DNA of 64,000 nt from DASRQK01 sp964436635 (GCA_964436635.1 CAYTDM010000003.1:44447-108446); one strand, 5' to 3'; positions 18,540-28,390 are shown, counted from the first letter of the stretch. Made by a program: numbers and translations. Notes: generated from the letters alone by a model not told the origin.

Positions 18540-19094
18540 ATGTTAAGTTTCGAAGAATATTTAGATTATTTTCAATCTATCATAAACAGCCAACAACCCG
18601 AAGCACCTTATGATCAAGAGGAGTATTTTCATTATACAAAAATGAATTGGACCCGAACGAATCGTTGGCTAAAAAAAGGAGTCATTCTGCCAGAAATTAC
18701 TGCACAGTTGGCATCCATAACTGAACCCATTGAATGGATCGTCATTACGGAACCTTGGTGTGGGGATGCTGCGCAATGCGTGCCGTTTTTTCATTTAATG
18801 GCAGCAAAGAATCCGTTGATTTCTTTAAAAATCGTTTTGCGTGATCAACCGCCTTATTTAATTGATCAATATTTAACAAATGGGACCAAGTCAATTCCGT
18901 TATTAATCATACGGAATGCTGCAGGAGAAGATTTAGCGGTTTGGGGCCCAAGGCCGGCTGGCGCAAAGGAGCTTTTCCTCAGAATGAAAGCTGCAGATCA
19001 ACCCTTTGAAGATATTAAAGAAGCCCTGCAAAAATGGTATAATCAGGATGCAGGAAAAGAAATTCAAGAAGAAATAATAAAGCTAATTTTGTAA
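18540..19094 (+). CDS. Thioredoxin-fold family protein (Thioredoxin_9 type)
   Basis: A 184-residue cytoplasmic protein without a signal peptide. The core EWIVITEPWCGDAAQCVPFF (residues about 61-80) matches the thioredoxin-fold proteins in which the usual CxxC becomes WCGDaaq. The first cysteine is kept, and a second stands six residues later. A conserved NGTKSIPLLII segment supplies the cis-proline loop. Members are probably thiol oxidoreductases or monothiol proteins, but the partner is unknown. It is alone at the start of a plus-strand run leading to dxr; the 64-base gap before the next gene shows no terminator. Confidence 0.8.
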   Translation: MLSFEEYLDYFQSIINSQQPEAPYDQEEYFHYTKMNWTRTNRWLKKGVILPEITAQLASITEPIEWIVITEPWCGDAAQCVPFFHLMAAKNPLISLKIVLRDQPPYLIDQYLTNGTKSIPLLIIRNAAGEDLAVWGPRPAGAKELFLRMKAADQPFEDIKEALQKWYNQDAGKEIQEEIIKLIL

Positions 19095-19158
19095 TACAAT
19101 CGTGTTTGTGATTACGCACTCTTTTTTTCATCTTTGTGTGCTGAATAATAGGGCATAA

Positions 19159-19914
19159 ATGATACAATTTCTTAAAGAAAGTACCTTTGCTGCAAACGAA
19201 GTGATTCGAAAATCTTGGCTTGTGTTAAAGGAGAATTATTTTTCCATCGCAGGCATGTGTTTTAGTCTTTTTTTGACTTCAAATGCCTCGGGAATATTGG
19301 CGTTTTACTTCCAAGATGTGACAGACGTATTGCGCTATTTTATGGCGTTTTTATTTGTAATTGCCTATTTTGGTATTCAATTAACTTTATTTAAGTACAT
19401 TTTTCGACTAATCGATCGAGATCAAAAAATTAGTCTTTGGGCCACCATGCCGACCACAAAAGAGATCGCACGGTTTCTGTACGGTATGGCCATCGTCTGT
19501 ATTTTAGTGGTCCTCGCTTATGTGGTTATTGCCATCCTTGCTTTTCCTTTAATTTATCTGCTTGGTGTAGGGCTTGTGGTAAGTGGAACCATTCTTTTAG
19601 CCCCGTTCATTATTTTATATTTCTTAATTCGAGTGGCCTTTTACCCATTTTTTATCATAGATAAAGGGAGTGAGGGAATTGAATCCATTCGATTAAGTGT
19701 GGCATTGACAAAAGGTAACGTTACCAAACTCTTGCTGATTCTGGCTTTTTTTGCCATTTTGCAATTATTGTATATTTATTTCAATTATTTGGGGTATCCA
19801 TTGGTTTCAACATTTGTGAGCATATTAATTTCGTTTGTGGTCGTTCCATTGTCAAGTGTGATCGTCGCAATGGCTTATCGGGATATGGTGAAAGGATATA
19901 GTGAAAGGTTATGA
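19159..19914 (+). CDS. Polytopic membrane protein of unknown function
   Basis: A 251-residue protein with about six membrane segments. The layout is an amphipathic N-terminus, paired hydrophobic hairpins and long VVVAIL-type stretches, ending AYRDMVKGYSERL. It resembles the DUF975 / glycerophosphodiesterase membrane-domain type of six-helix protein; the SVALTKGNVTKLLLILAFF stretch (about 170-190) is typical of that group. I cannot assign a transport or catalytic role. Its stop overlaps the dxr start in an ATGA junction, so the two genes are translationally coupled. Confidence 0.75.
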   Translation: MIQFLKESTFAANEVIRKSWLVLKENYFSIAGMCFSLFLTSNASGILAFYFQDVTDVLRYFMAFLFVIAYFGIQLTLFKYIFRLIDRDQKISLWATMPTTKEIARFLYGMAIVCILVVLAYVVIAILAFPLIYLLGVGLVVSGTILLAPFIILYFLIRVAFYPFFIIDKGSEGIESIRLSVALTKGNVTKLLLILAFFAILQLLYIYFNYLGYPLVSTFVSILISFVVVPLSSVIVAMAYRDMVKGYSERL

Positions 19915-21077
19915 TGTGTAAGCAGATAATTATCCTAGGATCTACTGGGAGTGTGGGTACCCAAGCTTTGGAGGTCGTGGAGGCACATCCAACAGCGTTT
20001 AAGGTGGTTGCTTTAGTCGCAAATCGAAATGTTGAATTGCTTGCGAAGCAAGCCAAACAATTTAAACCTATCTATGTGGTCATTGGTGATGAAGATCGTT
20101 ATGATGAATTAAAGGATTTATTGGAGGGTACGGGAATACAGGTGCTTGCTGGGCAAAACGCCATCGAAGAGGTGGTGCAAGTCCCGGAGGCAGAGATTGT
20201 TTTGACTGCCATGGTGGGTGCTGCAGGACTGAAACCTACGATCTCAGCGATTAAAGCTGGAAAAGACATTGCGCTAGCGAACAAAGAGACTTTAGTGATC
20301 GCAGGAGAATATGTCATGGAGTTGGCAAAGCGGCATGGTGTGAATATTTTACCTGTGGATTCAGAGCATTCTGCCATCTTTCAATGTTTAAATGGGGAGG
20401 AGCAAAAGGAACTTGAAAAAATTATTTTAACGGCATCAGGTGGGCCTTTTTTAGGTTGGAATCTTGCAGATTTAAAGGCAGTTACCGTAGAAAAGGCGCT
20501 GAAGCATCCGAACTGGTCTATGGGGGCTAAGATTTCTATAGATTCGGCGAGTATGATGAATAAGGGTTTAGAGGTGATCGAAGCAAAGTGGCTTTTTGGC
20601 CTGAATCCCGAACAAATTGAGGTGTTAGTGCATCCGCAGTCCATTATTCATTCTATGGTTCAGTTTTGTGATGGCTCGATGATCGCTCAATTAGGGGTGC
20701 CTGATATGAAACTTCCTATTCAAGTGGCTTTGGCACACCCTAAAAGGTTGCCAAATACGTTTAAAAGGATGAATTTTATGGATTATCCGTCCTTGACTTT
20801 TATGGCGCCTGACCTGCAAACGTTTCGGAATTTAGGCTTGGCGTATGAGGCGTTAAAAATGGGCGGAAATATGCCTTGTATTTTAAATGCGGCAAATGAA
20901 GTAGCCGTGGATGCGTTTTTGAAGAAGCAAATCGGGTTTTTGCAAATGAGTGACGTGATCGAGGAAACCATGGAGGCGGTTACTTTTGTGAAATCTTTTG
21001 AGTTAGAAAATTGTTTTGAAACGGATAGAATGAGTAGGGATTTTGCTGCGCAAAACGTGGCAAAACGGATGGGCTAA
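19911..21077 (+). CDS. dxr: 1-deoxy-D-xylulose-5-phosphate reductoisomerase
   Basis: A 388-residue enzyme that converts DXP to MEP with NADPH, the committed step of the MEP isoprenoid pathway in the cytoplasm. The NADPH loop is LGSTGSVGTQALEVV (residues 8-22). ALANKETLVIAGE, LPVDSEHSAIFQCL (metal ligand region) and SIDSASMMNKGLEVIEAKWLF (split: SIDSASMMNKGLEV, IEAKWLF) are the active-site motifs, followed by HPQSIIHSMVQF. Length is typical. Two ATGs are adjacent at the start; either overlaps the upstream stop. rseP follows after 123 bases, a common Bacteroidota neighbour pair. Confidence 0.97.
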   Translation: MMCKQIIILGSTGSVGTQALEVVEAHPTAFKVVALVANRNVELLAKQAKQFKPIYVVIGDEDRYDELKDLLEGTGIQVLAGQNAIEEVVQVPEAEIVLTAMVGAAGLKPTISAIKAGKDIALANKETLVIAGEYVMELAKRHGVNILPVDSEHSAIFQCLNGEEQKELEKIILTASGGPFLGWNLADLKAVTVEKALKHPNWSMGAKISIDSASMMNKGLEVIEAKWLFGLNPEQIEVLVHPQSIIHSMVQFCDGSMIAQLGVPDMKLPIQVALAHPKRLPNTFKRMNFMDYPSLTFMAPDLQTFRNLGLAYEALKMGGNMPCILNAANEVAVDAFLKKQIGFLQMSDVIEETMEAVTFVKSFELENCFETDRMSRDFAAQNVAKRMG

Positions 21078-21200
21078 AATGGATGGGCTAAAATGGATAA
21101 TAATTAGCCGGGACCTTTTATTAAACATAAGCCGTTTATTAAATATACAAATTAATTAGATTATAAACAAGTATTTAGAAAAATTTAAGTAAACAAGATA

Positions 21201-22529
21201 ATGGGTGTATTGATCATGATCGGGCAAGTAATTTTAGGCTTGTCAATTTTAATTGTTCTGCATGAATTAGGTCACTTTTTGGCCGCTCGTGCATTTGGTA
21301 TTAAAGTGGAGAAGTTTTATTTGTTCTTTGATGCCTGGGGGGTGAAATTGTTTAAATTTAATTTTAAAGGATGTGAATACGGAATCGGTTGGTTGCCACT
21401 CGGGGGGTATGTGAAAATAGCTGGCATGATCGACGAATCCATGGATAAGGAACAATTAAAAGGTGAGCCTCAACCTTGGGAATTTAGATCTAAACCAGCT
21501 TGGCAACGATTAATCGTCATGTTAGGCGGGATCATCGTGAATGTGATCCTTGGGATTATCATCTTTTGGATGCTTACTTTTAAACACGGTGAGGTATATA
21601 TAGATAATGATCGCATGGTGAATGGGGTGGTTCCTGGAATTATTGGAAAGGATTTAGGGATAAAAGCGGGCGATCGCATTATGGCCATCAATGGGAAAAA
21701 AGTGGTGCGCTTCTCCGAGGTGTTGAGTTCTGAAGTGTTAATGGGAAATACTACATTAACTGTGGACCGTCAAGGTGAGCAAGTTGAAATTTTTGTGCCT
21801 GCTGATATTTTAAATAAAGTCGCTGACCACAGCAGAAATGAATTTGTCACAGAACGGGTGTTAACGACTTCTATCGCTCGCGTTGATCCGGGTTCCATTG
21901 CTGCTGAAATAGGCTTAATGGAAGGAGATAGCATTATTCAAGTAGGAGAGACCTCGGTGAAATATTGGGACGAATTAAGAAACTCGTTTAAAGAAAATAC
22001 GGATAAAGAGGTGGATATTACGTTCGTGCGTAATGGAAATCCTGAACAAGTACGTGTTAAAATTCCTGCAGAAGGTTCTTTGGGCTTTTATATTCATAGG
22101 GATATGACGATTCCACATGTAACGGTACAGTATGGATTTTTGGAGTCTTTGCCGATCGGCGCTGCAAAAGCTTGGGGTACCGTCGTGGATAATGCCAAAG
22201 GAATTGGTAAAATTTTTAAAGGGGAGGTGCGTGCGGATAAGGCCTTGTCGGGACCTGTTGGGATCGCTCAATTATTTGGTAGCGAAGTGGATTGGTTTAG
22301 GTTCTGGACTTTGGTGGGATTATTGTCTATGGTGTTGGCTTTAATGAATTTGTTGCCAATTCCAGCTTTAGATGGGGGCCACGTGTTGTTTTTACTGATT
22401 GAAATGATTCAAGGTAAACCATTAAGTGATAAATTCTTAGAAAATGCTCAAATGGTTGGGTTCTTTATTCTGATTGCCTTAATGATCTTTGTTTTTGGGA
22501 ATGATATTCTGAAATTAATCGGAAAATAA
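21201..22529 (+). CDS. rseP: Site-2 intramembrane metalloprotease RseP
   Basis: A 442-residue site-2 protease that cuts membrane proteins, such as anti-sigma factors or remnant signal peptides, within the membrane. The zinc motif HELGH lies at residues 21-25 in the first helix. Two PDZ-like domains follow (GIKAGDRIMAINGKKV and GLMEGDSIIQVGETSV), and the third zinc ligand is in PIPALDGGH (Asp391). The last helix is FFILIALMIFVFGNDI. It is complete and typical. A strong terminator follows the stop. Confidence 0.96.
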   Translation: MGVLIMIGQVILGLSILIVLHELGHFLAARAFGIKVEKFYLFFDAWGVKLFKFNFKGCEYGIGWLPLGGYVKIAGMIDESMDKEQLKGEPQPWEFRSKPAWQRLIVMLGGIIVNVILGIIIFWMLTFKHGEVYIDNDRMVNGVVPGIIGKDLGIKAGDRIMAINGKKVVRFSEVLSSEVLMGNTTLTVDRQGEQVEIFVPADILNKVADHSRNEFVTERVLTTSIARVDPGSIAAEIGLMEGDSIIQVGETSVKYWDELRNSFKENTDKEVDITFVRNGNPEQVRVKIPAEGSLGFYIHRDMTIPHVTVQYGFLESLPIGAAKAWGTVVDNAKGIGKIFKGEVRADKALSGPVGIAQLFGSEVDWFRFWTLVGLLSMVLALMNLLPIPALDGGHVLFLLIEMIQGKPLSDKFLENAQMVGFFILIALMIFVFGNDILKLIGK

Positions 22530-22566
22530 TTCGCTTGCGCAACCTACAAATATTTAAAATGAAAGG

Positions 22567-22597
22567 AATCCGAGGCTTGGTGTCTCGGATTTTTTTG
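22567..22597 (+). terminator. Terminator of rseP
   Basis: AATCCGAG (22567-22574) pairs perfectly with CTCGGATT (22584-22591), followed by a run of seven T. It sits between the converging rseP and FAD-dehydrogenase genes. Confidence 0.85.
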
Positions 22598-22607
22598 TTG
22601 AATCTCT

Positions 22608-24272
22608 TTACTTTAATGGATTTGCAATGTGCCGGCCAGCTTGTCTTCCTGAAAAGATACAACCGCCTAAAAATGTTCCTTCTAATGCTCGGTAGCCATG
22701 CATGCCACCTCCTCCAAATCCGGATATTTCCCCTGCAGCGTATAAGCCTTCGATGATGGTGCCCTCTTGATTGAAAACTTGGCCGTTTAAGTTTGTTTCT
22801 AATCCACCCAGAGTTTTCCGAGTTAATATGTTCAGTTTTACTGCGATTAATGGGCCGTTTTTTGGGTCTAAAATTTTATGAGGTTTCGCTGTGCGTATTA
22901 GTTTGTCTCCTAAATAACTTCGGGTACTTCGAATGTAGTTTACTTGGGTGTCTTTAGAGAATTTATTGTCAATCTCATTGTCTCGATCCTGAATGATGCG
23001 TGCTATGTATGCTTCATCGAGGAGGTGGCTCCCTGCTAATTCATTCATTTTTTGTACCAATTCAGCCAGTGTGTCGGCAACAATAAAATCTTTACCAAAC
23101 TTTTTAAATGCTTCCACTGGTTCGGGTGCAGCGGTACTCCCTAAACGTTTTAATAATTTTTTGTAATCTCGGTTTGTAAGATCGGGATTTTGTTCTGAAC
23201 CAGAGAGTGCAAATTCTTTTTTAATGATTTTTTGGGACAAAATAAACCAAGAATACTCGTGCCCGGTTTGCATGATGTGTTTTAGGGTGCCGAGGGTATC
23301 GAATCCGGGTAAAAAAGGAGCCGGTAATCGATTGCCATTTGCGTCGAGCCAAATAGAAGAAGGACCCGGCAAAATCCGAATGGCATGCTTAGTCCAGATT
23401 GGAGCCCAGTTATGAATTCCCTCTGTGTAATGCCACATTCGATCTCGATTTATCAGGTTTGCGCCAGCGGTTTCTGCTATGTTAACCATGCTTCCATCTA
23501 CGTAATCCGGAACTCCATAAATTAAGTTTTCCGGACAATTTCCAAGGCGAGCGGGCCAGTTTTTGCGAATCAGCGACTCATTGGCACCGATACCGCCTGA
23601 GCTTAAAAGGACGGTAGGGGCATGGTATTCAAAGTTGCCGATTACATTTCGATTTGATTTAACTCCCCGGTCCTGGCTGTCTTCTGCCAATCGTTCACCT
23701 GCTATTCCGATCACGGTGTTATCCTTTATCAGGAGCTCGGTTACCTTATGCCTCCAGGCAAATTTTAGCAAGCCGGATTTTTCAGCTTCTAAAGCCTTAT
23801 CCACGAATGGCTTAATGACTCCAGTGCCTGTGCCCCAGGCAATATGAAATCGTGGGACGGAGTTACCGTGGCCACTTGCTGTCCCATCTCCGCGTTCCGC
23901 CCAGCCCACCACAGGGAAAAAGGAAATGCCAAGGCTTTTTACATAATCGTATTTTTCTTCGGCAGCAAATTTTAAGTAGGCTTCTGCCCATTTTTTAGGC
24001 CAATAATCTTCCGCTCGATCAAATGCTGCTGACCCCAACCAATCTTGACGGGCTAATTCCAAGGAATCTTTTATGCCTAACCTTCTTTGTTCTGGAGAAT
24101 TAATGAAGAATAATCCGCCAAAAGACCAAAAGGCTTGACCCCCTAAATTTTGGCGGTTTTCTTGGTCCACCATCAGTACCTTTTTCCCAGCCTTCGTTAA
24201 TTCATAGGCAGCCACTAAACCGGCTAATCCGTGGCCAATAATGATGGTATCAGGGGAAAAATGATTGTCCAT
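22608..24272 (-). CDS. FAD-binding dehydrogenase (COG3573-like)
   Basis: A 554-residue flavoprotein of the fumarate reductase/ketosteroid dehydrogenase superfamily. The FAD loop is IIGHGLAGLVAAYELTKAGKKV (broken here as IIGHGLAGLVAAYE and LTKAGKKV; GHGLAG replaces GxGxxG), followed by LMVDQENRQNLGGQAFWSFG. The C-terminal FAD contact is GLYAAGEISGFGGGGMHGYR, ending ALEGTFLGGCIFSGRQAG. Members oxidise or reduce a C-C bond, but the substrate of this subfamily is not established. It starts 19 bases after hutG on the same strand and is very likely the last gene of the hut operon, so a substrate linked to histidine breakdown is worth considering. There is no signal peptide, so it is cytoplasmic. 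Confidence 0.87.
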   Translation of the reverse strand: MDNHFSPDTIIIGHGLAGLVAAYELTKAGKKVLMVDQENRQNLGGQAFWSFGGLFFINSPEQRRLGIKDSLELARQDWLGSAAFDRAEDYWPKKWAEAYLKFAAEEKYDYVKSLGISFFPVVGWAERGDGTASGHGNSVPRFHIAWGTGTGVIKPFVDKALEAEKSGLLKFAWRHKVTELLIKDNTVIGIAGERLAEDSQDRGVKSNRNVIGNFEYHAPTVLLSSGGIGANESLIRKNWPARLGNCPENLIYGVPDYVDGSMVNIAETAGANLINRDRMWHYTEGIHNWAPIWTKHAIRILPGPSSIWLDANGNRLPAPFLPGFDTLGTLKHIMQTGHEYSWFILSQKIIKKEFALSGSEQNPDLTNRDYKKLLKRLGSTAAPEPVEAFKKFGKDFIVADTLAELVQKMNELAGSHLLDEAYIARIIQDRDNEIDNKFSKDTQVNYIRSTRSYLGDKLIRTAKPHKILDPKNGPLIAVKLNILTRKTLGGLETNLNGQVFNQEGTIIEGLYAAGEISGFGGGGMHGYRALEGTFLGGCIFSGRQAGRHIANPLK

Positions 24273-24291
24273 TTCTTTATTATTGGTTTTA

Positions 24292-25458
24292 TTAATGGTT
24301 TAAATTTTGAACGATATGATCGATTAGCAATGCAGCTAATTTTGCGGTGCGCTGGTCCAAGTCATAAGTTGGATTTAATTCTGCTACATCCATCGTCCGT
24401 AATTTACCACTTCTTATTATGATATTAAAAAGTTCAAAAAAATGATGATCAGGTAAGATTCCGAGTGCGGAAGTTGCGCTGACGCCAGGGGCATACGCTG
24501 CCGCAAATACATCCATGTCGATAGTCAGGTAAATGTGATCGACTTCTTGCAGAAACTTCTCAAGCTGAAGGGTATGTTGATCCATTTTAGCGGCATGTAT
24601 TTCATTCGCAAAAATGTAGGTGCTCCCTGTGTTGTTTGCTTCCGCAAATAGCGCTGCAGTATTCGATGATTTTTGAATGCCTATGGCTAAATAGTGAAAG
24701 GGTGCGTGTTTTTCCTTTAGCTTTCTGGATATTTGCCAAAAGCCGGTGCCTGAATTGTTCCCGTTTTGATTCGGTTCTCTGTTGTCAAAATGCGCATCAA
24801 AATTTATGAATCCGATTTTTTGTTCGGTGATTCCAGCCATTTCCAAGCCTAAGAATTGTCCGTATGTGACTTCATGTCCACCTCCTAAAACGATGGGTAC
24901 ATGGCCTTGTTGTAGGGTTCGGCTGATCGCAATCCCTAATTGTTGTTGGGCTGTTTCTAAATCGTGGTCATTACAATGGATATTTCCGCCGTCAAAAACC
25001 CTTACATTTTGGCTATGAATAGGAAGATTAGCGAGCGCTTTTCGGATCGCATCAGGTCCGTTTTTTGCCCCTAATCTACCTTGATTTCTCCTTACCCCCT
25101 CGTCGCAGGCAAATCCTAAAACCGTGAAATTTGCAGCAAGGTTTTCAGTTTGATTTTCAGTTTTATTTTGCGCTTGATTATCAACTTTTACTTGAGTTTC
25201 CTCCTTAAATGTTCGTGTTTCTTCTGGTGTTCGTGTTTCTTCTGGTGTTCGTGTTTCTTCTTGGTTTTTTTCAGAAGACAGTGTTCCATTTTGTATATTT
25301 GAATTACTTGCGTTCTGAACGATTTCACCAGGTTTAGTTAGATCAATGCATTGAATCCATTGATGCCAGCGCGCATGTTCAGCCTGCGTGGCGTCTATTC
25401 TGCCTGTCCAACTTTCTTGAGCTAAGGGGAAATAATTAGTATTTATTAATTTTTCCAT
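24292..25458 (-). CDS. hutG: Formimidoylglutamase (arginase family) with a low-complexity insert
   Basis: A 388-residue enzyme of the ureohydrolase family that cleaves N-formimidoyl-glutamate to glutamate and formamide, the last step of this hut route. Manganese motifs are GGGHEVTYG, INFDAHFDNRE and TIDMDVFAAAYAPGVSA. VRRNQGRLGAKNGPDAIRKAL marks the formimidoylglutamase branch. It is longer than the usual 310-330 residues because residues about 45-108 form an acidic, repeated segment (EETRTP units) before the catalytic fold. It overlaps the hutI end by 23 bases. The insert does not interrupt any catalytic motif. Confidence 0.93.
   Translation of the reverse strand: MEKLINTNYFPLAQESWTGRIDATQAEHARWHQWIQCIDLTKPGEIVQNASNSNIQNGTLSSEKNQEETRTPEETRTPEETRTFKEETQVKVDNQAQNKTENQTENLAANFTVLGFACDEGVRRNQGRLGAKNGPDAIRKALANLPIHSQNVRVFDGGNIHCNDHDLETAQQQLGIAISRTLQQGHVPIVLGGGHEVTYGQFLGLEMAGITEQKIGFINFDAHFDNREPNQNGNNSGTGFWQISRKLKEKHAPFHYLAIGIQKSSNTAALFAEANNTGSTYIFANEIHAAKMDQHTLQLEKFLQEVDHIYLTIDMDVFAAAYAPGVSATSALGILPDHHFFELFNIIIRSGKLRTMDVAELNPTYDLDQRTAKLAALLIDHIVQNLNH
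25211..25264. repeat. Three 18-base tandem repeats inside hutG
   Basis: Units of 18 bases at 25211-25228, 25229-25246 and 25247-25264. The first two are identical and the third differs near its end. On the minus strand they encode repeated EETRTP. Because the unit length is divisible by three, copy-number changes keep the frame. Confidence 0.9.
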
Positions 25459-26683
25459 TTTTCCAAACTTTATAAGGTTTTAAGCGGCCTTGTAGGTAAA
25501 AAATCTCCCGATAATCGTCGGTGTCATAGAGTTGAAAATCTGCTGTTTGGTTCGTGTCAATGCTGCCTCGGTCGTTTAGACCCAGTGCCTTTGCTGCTCG
25601 AATAGTTAATCCGGCTAAAGTTTCAGCGATGGTTAATTTTTCAAAGGCCCCTAAAACGGCTGCCTGCGTTAAAAGGTCGCCCATGGGTGCAGATCCAGGA
25701 TTCCAATCTGAGGCGATAGCAAGGCTTGCGCCAGTATCTAATAATTTCCTCGCTGGTGTGAATTTCATACCTAACCCCAAAGAAGCCCCAGGTAATGCCA
25801 CAGCCACTGTTTCAGCATTCGCAAATCGAGCGACATCTATGTCTGTACTGGATTCTAAATGGTCCGCAGATAGGGCTCCAAACTCGACCGCAATTTCCGA
25901 GCCTCCCGAAGTAAATTGATCCGCATGCACTGTAAGGTCAAACCCTGCATTTTTGGCATGTTGTAGGAATTCCCTGGCTTCATCGGGCGAGAAGGCCGAA
26001 TCTTCTATGAAAATATCGATTCGATTTGTTAATTTTTCCTCTTTTAGGATTGGAAAAAGCTTTTCGCTGATTAATTTGAGGTATTCTGATGGACTGCCTT
26101 CAAAGTCTTTCGGTTTCATATGGGCCGCCAAACAAGTCGAAATCAAGGTTGCTGCTGTGAAGTTTTTTGCCTTTTCGATCGCACGAAGCATTTTTAATTC
26201 TTCCTCTATGGATAATCCGTAGCCACTTTTTACTTCTATGGTTGTGACGCCTTGGTTGAGTAGATCGTTGGCCCTTTTCGCCGTGCGCTCGATCAGTCTT
26301 GCCTCACTGGCCGTTCGAGTTTTAGTCACCGTATCCCAAATTCCTCCTCCTGCTTTCGCAATTTCTAAATAAGATTTTCCAGCTACCCTTAATGAATAAT
26401 CTCGAGCACGACTTCCGTCAAAACAAATATGTGTATGTGCATCTATAAATCCTGGAATGAGAACGCTGTTGCGGTCTTTTTCATCTTGGGTTTCTATGAA
26501 CGCATTTGGAAAATCTATGCAAAGTTGGTTGTATTGACCAACTGCAATGATTTTTTTTTGTTCCAATAACACACCCCCGTTATAGATAATTTCTAATTGC
26601 TCGTCAGCAATTTTCCCATGACTCGGTAAGCCTCGCATTGTCACTACCTGTGCAAAGGGACCTATGATTTTTTGCGGATGCAT
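25436..26683 (-). CDS. hutI: Imidazolonepropionase
   Basis: A 415-residue amidohydrolase that opens imidazolone-propionate to N-formimidoyl-glutamate. The metal site DAHTHICFDGSRA and later HADQF, with SADHLE and ASDWNPGSAP, match HutI. YSLRVAGKSYLEIAKAGGGI is the family's substrate loop. Its length is normal, and it lies between hutU (15 bases upstream) and hutG (23-base overlap). Confidence 0.97.
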   Translation of the reverse strand: MHPQKIIGPFAQVVTMRGLPSHGKIADEQLEIIYNGGVLLEQKKIIAVGQYNQLCIDFPNAFIETQDEKDRNSVLIPGFIDAHTHICFDGSRARDYSLRVAGKSYLEIAKAGGGIWDTVTKTRTASEARLIERTAKRANDLLNQGVTTIEVKSGYGLSIEEELKMLRAIEKAKNFTAATLISTCLAAHMKPKDFEGSPSEYLKLISEKLFPILKEEKLTNRIDIFIEDSAFSPDEAREFLQHAKNAGFDLTVHADQFTSGGSEIAVEFGALSADHLESSTDIDVARFANAETVAVALPGASLGLGMKFTPARKLLDTGASLAIASDWNPGSAPMGDLLTQAAVLGAFEKLTIAETLAGLTIRAAKALGLNDRGSIDTNQTADFQLYDTDDYREIFYLQGRLKPYKVWKNGKINKY

Positions 26684-26698
26684 AAAACAGCTTTATGT

Positions 26699-28390
26699 TT
26701 AAATTAATATGCCAAAATTTTCACCTACAGACGTCGCTTTTTCATAACCTGCGTCGTGATGCCTGTATATACCCATGGCTGGATCGTTATGTAATACTCT
26801 CCTTAGACATTCCTCAGCACGGGTAGTTCCATCGGCTAAGACCACCATGCCTGCATGTTGAGAATAACCAATTCCGACTCCACCTCCATGATGGAAGGAA
26901 ACCCAGGTCGCGCCACCAGCAGTGTTACTCATTAAGTTTAATAGCGGCCAGTCCGAAACGGCATCCGACCCATCTTTCATTGCTTCAGTTTCACGATTTG
27001 GAGATGCGACCGATCCACAATCTAAGTGATCTCTTCCGATAATAATTGGGCCTTTGACTTTGCCTGATCTTACTAATTCATTAAATAACAACCCCGCTTT
27101 TTCCCTATCTCCCAAGCCTAACCAACAAATTCTTGACGGTAATCCTTGGAAGGCGATTTTGTCTTTCGCGGCACTTAACCATTTATGTAAGCCTTTGTCT
27201 TCAGGGAATAATTCCATTAATGCTTGATCCGTGGTGTAAATGTCTTCTGGATCACCGGATAGTGCAACCCACCTAAATGGACCTTTGCCCTCGCAAAATA
27301 ATGGACGAATGAAAGCCGGAGTAAATCCAGGAAAATTAAATGCATTCCCTTCTCCACCTTCTTTTGCGAAAGCCCTTAAATTATTACCATAATCAAAGGT
27401 AATGGCTCCTTTATCTTGCAGGGCTAACATCCAACCAACGTGACGCGCCATGCTTTTTAATGCTTTTTCTTTGTATGCTTCAGGGTTATTTGCTCGCAAA
27501 TCGGCCGCATCTGCTAAACTGAACCCGTTTGGAATATATCCGTTCAGGGGATCGTGCGCAGAGGTTTGATCGGTTAAAATATCAGGTGTAATGCCATCAT
27601 TGTATAAGCGTTCTAACAAATCTCCGGCATCGCTCACTAAGCCTATTGAAATCGCGACCTTTTGTTCTATCGCTTCTTTTGCCCATTGAATCGCCTCTTC
27701 ATAAGAATGCGTCATTCGGTCTATGTATTTGGTGTCCAAACGTTTTTGGATTCGAGATGGATCCACGTCTGCACCCAAAAACACTGCGCCTGCTAAGGTT
27801 GCTGCTAAGGGTTGCGCCCCGCCCATGCCGCCTAAACCAGCTGTCACCACTAATTTGCCTGCTAAATCTCCATTAAAATGCTGGCGACCACACTCTACAA
27901 AGGTTTCGTAGGTGCCTTGCAAAATTCCTTGTGTTCCTATATAAATCCAGCTTCCGGCCGTCATTTGTCCGTACATCATGAGTCCTTGGCTGCGCAAATC
28001 ATTAAAATGCTCCCAAGTAGCCCACTTTGGCACTAAATTGCTATTTGCAATTAATACTCTTGGAGATTGGGGGTGTGTTCTTACTATTCCTACTGGTTTA
28101 CCCGATTGAACTAACAGGGAGTGCTCCTCGTCCAATTCTAAAAGAATTTCAATGATCTTCCTTAATGCTTCAGGATTTCTGGCGGCCTGGCCAATGCCTC
28201 CATATACCACGAGTTCCTCTGGGTTTTCTGCTACTTCAGCATGCAGGTTATTTAATAACATCCGAATGGCGGATTCACAGGCCCAATTCTTCGCGTGCAG
28301 GGTCGTTCCTGTAGGAGGTATATAATGGGGGTGATTTGCATATTTTTCGATAAACGCTTTCGTCTTTGGATTAGATGTTGAAATGTTCAT
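26699..28390 (-). CDS. hutU: Urocanate hydratase
   Basis: A 563-residue NAD-dependent urocanase that hydrates urocanate to imidazolone-propionate. The N-terminus PHYIPPTGTTLHAKNW, the NAD-binding segment VTAGLGGMGGAQPLAATLAG, and DQTSAHDPLNGYIP are hallmark sequences. The C-terminal part contains GRDHLDCGSVASPNRETEAM, SVASPNRETEAMKDGSDAV and HHGGGVGIGYSQHAG, typical of urocanase. Its start lies inside the end of hutH (20-base overlap), so translation is coupled. It is complete. Confidence 0.98.
   Translation of the reverse strand: MNISTSNPKTKAFIEKYANHPHYIPPTGTTLHAKNWACESAIRMLLNNLHAEVAENPEELVVYGGIGQAARNPEALRKIIEILLELDEEHSLLVQSGKPVGIVRTHPQSPRVLIANSNLVPKWATWEHFNDLRSQGLMMYGQMTAGSWIYIGTQGILQGTYETFVECGRQHFNGDLAGKLVVTAGLGGMGGAQPLAATLAGAVFLGADVDPSRIQKRLDTKYIDRMTHSYEEAIQWAKEAIEQKVAISIGLVSDAGDLLERLYNDGITPDILTDQTSAHDPLNGYIPNGFSLADAADLRANNPEAYKEKALKSMARHVGWMLALQDKGAITFDYGNNLRAFAKEGGEGNAFNFPGFTPAFIRPLFCEGKGPFRWVALSGDPEDIYTTDQALMELFPEDKGLHKWLSAAKDKIAFQGLPSRICWLGLGDREKAGLLFNELVRSGKVKGPIIIGRDHLDCGSVASPNRETEAMKDGSDAVSDWPLLNLMSNTAGGATWVSFHHGGGVGIGYSQHAGMVVLADGTTRAEECLRRVLHNDPAMGIYRHHDAGYEKATSVGENFGILI

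Noticed and set aside
20730..20760. TGGCAC sequence inside dxr as a sigma-54 promoter
   Set aside because: It lies in coding sequence and the -12 element is at wrong spacing.
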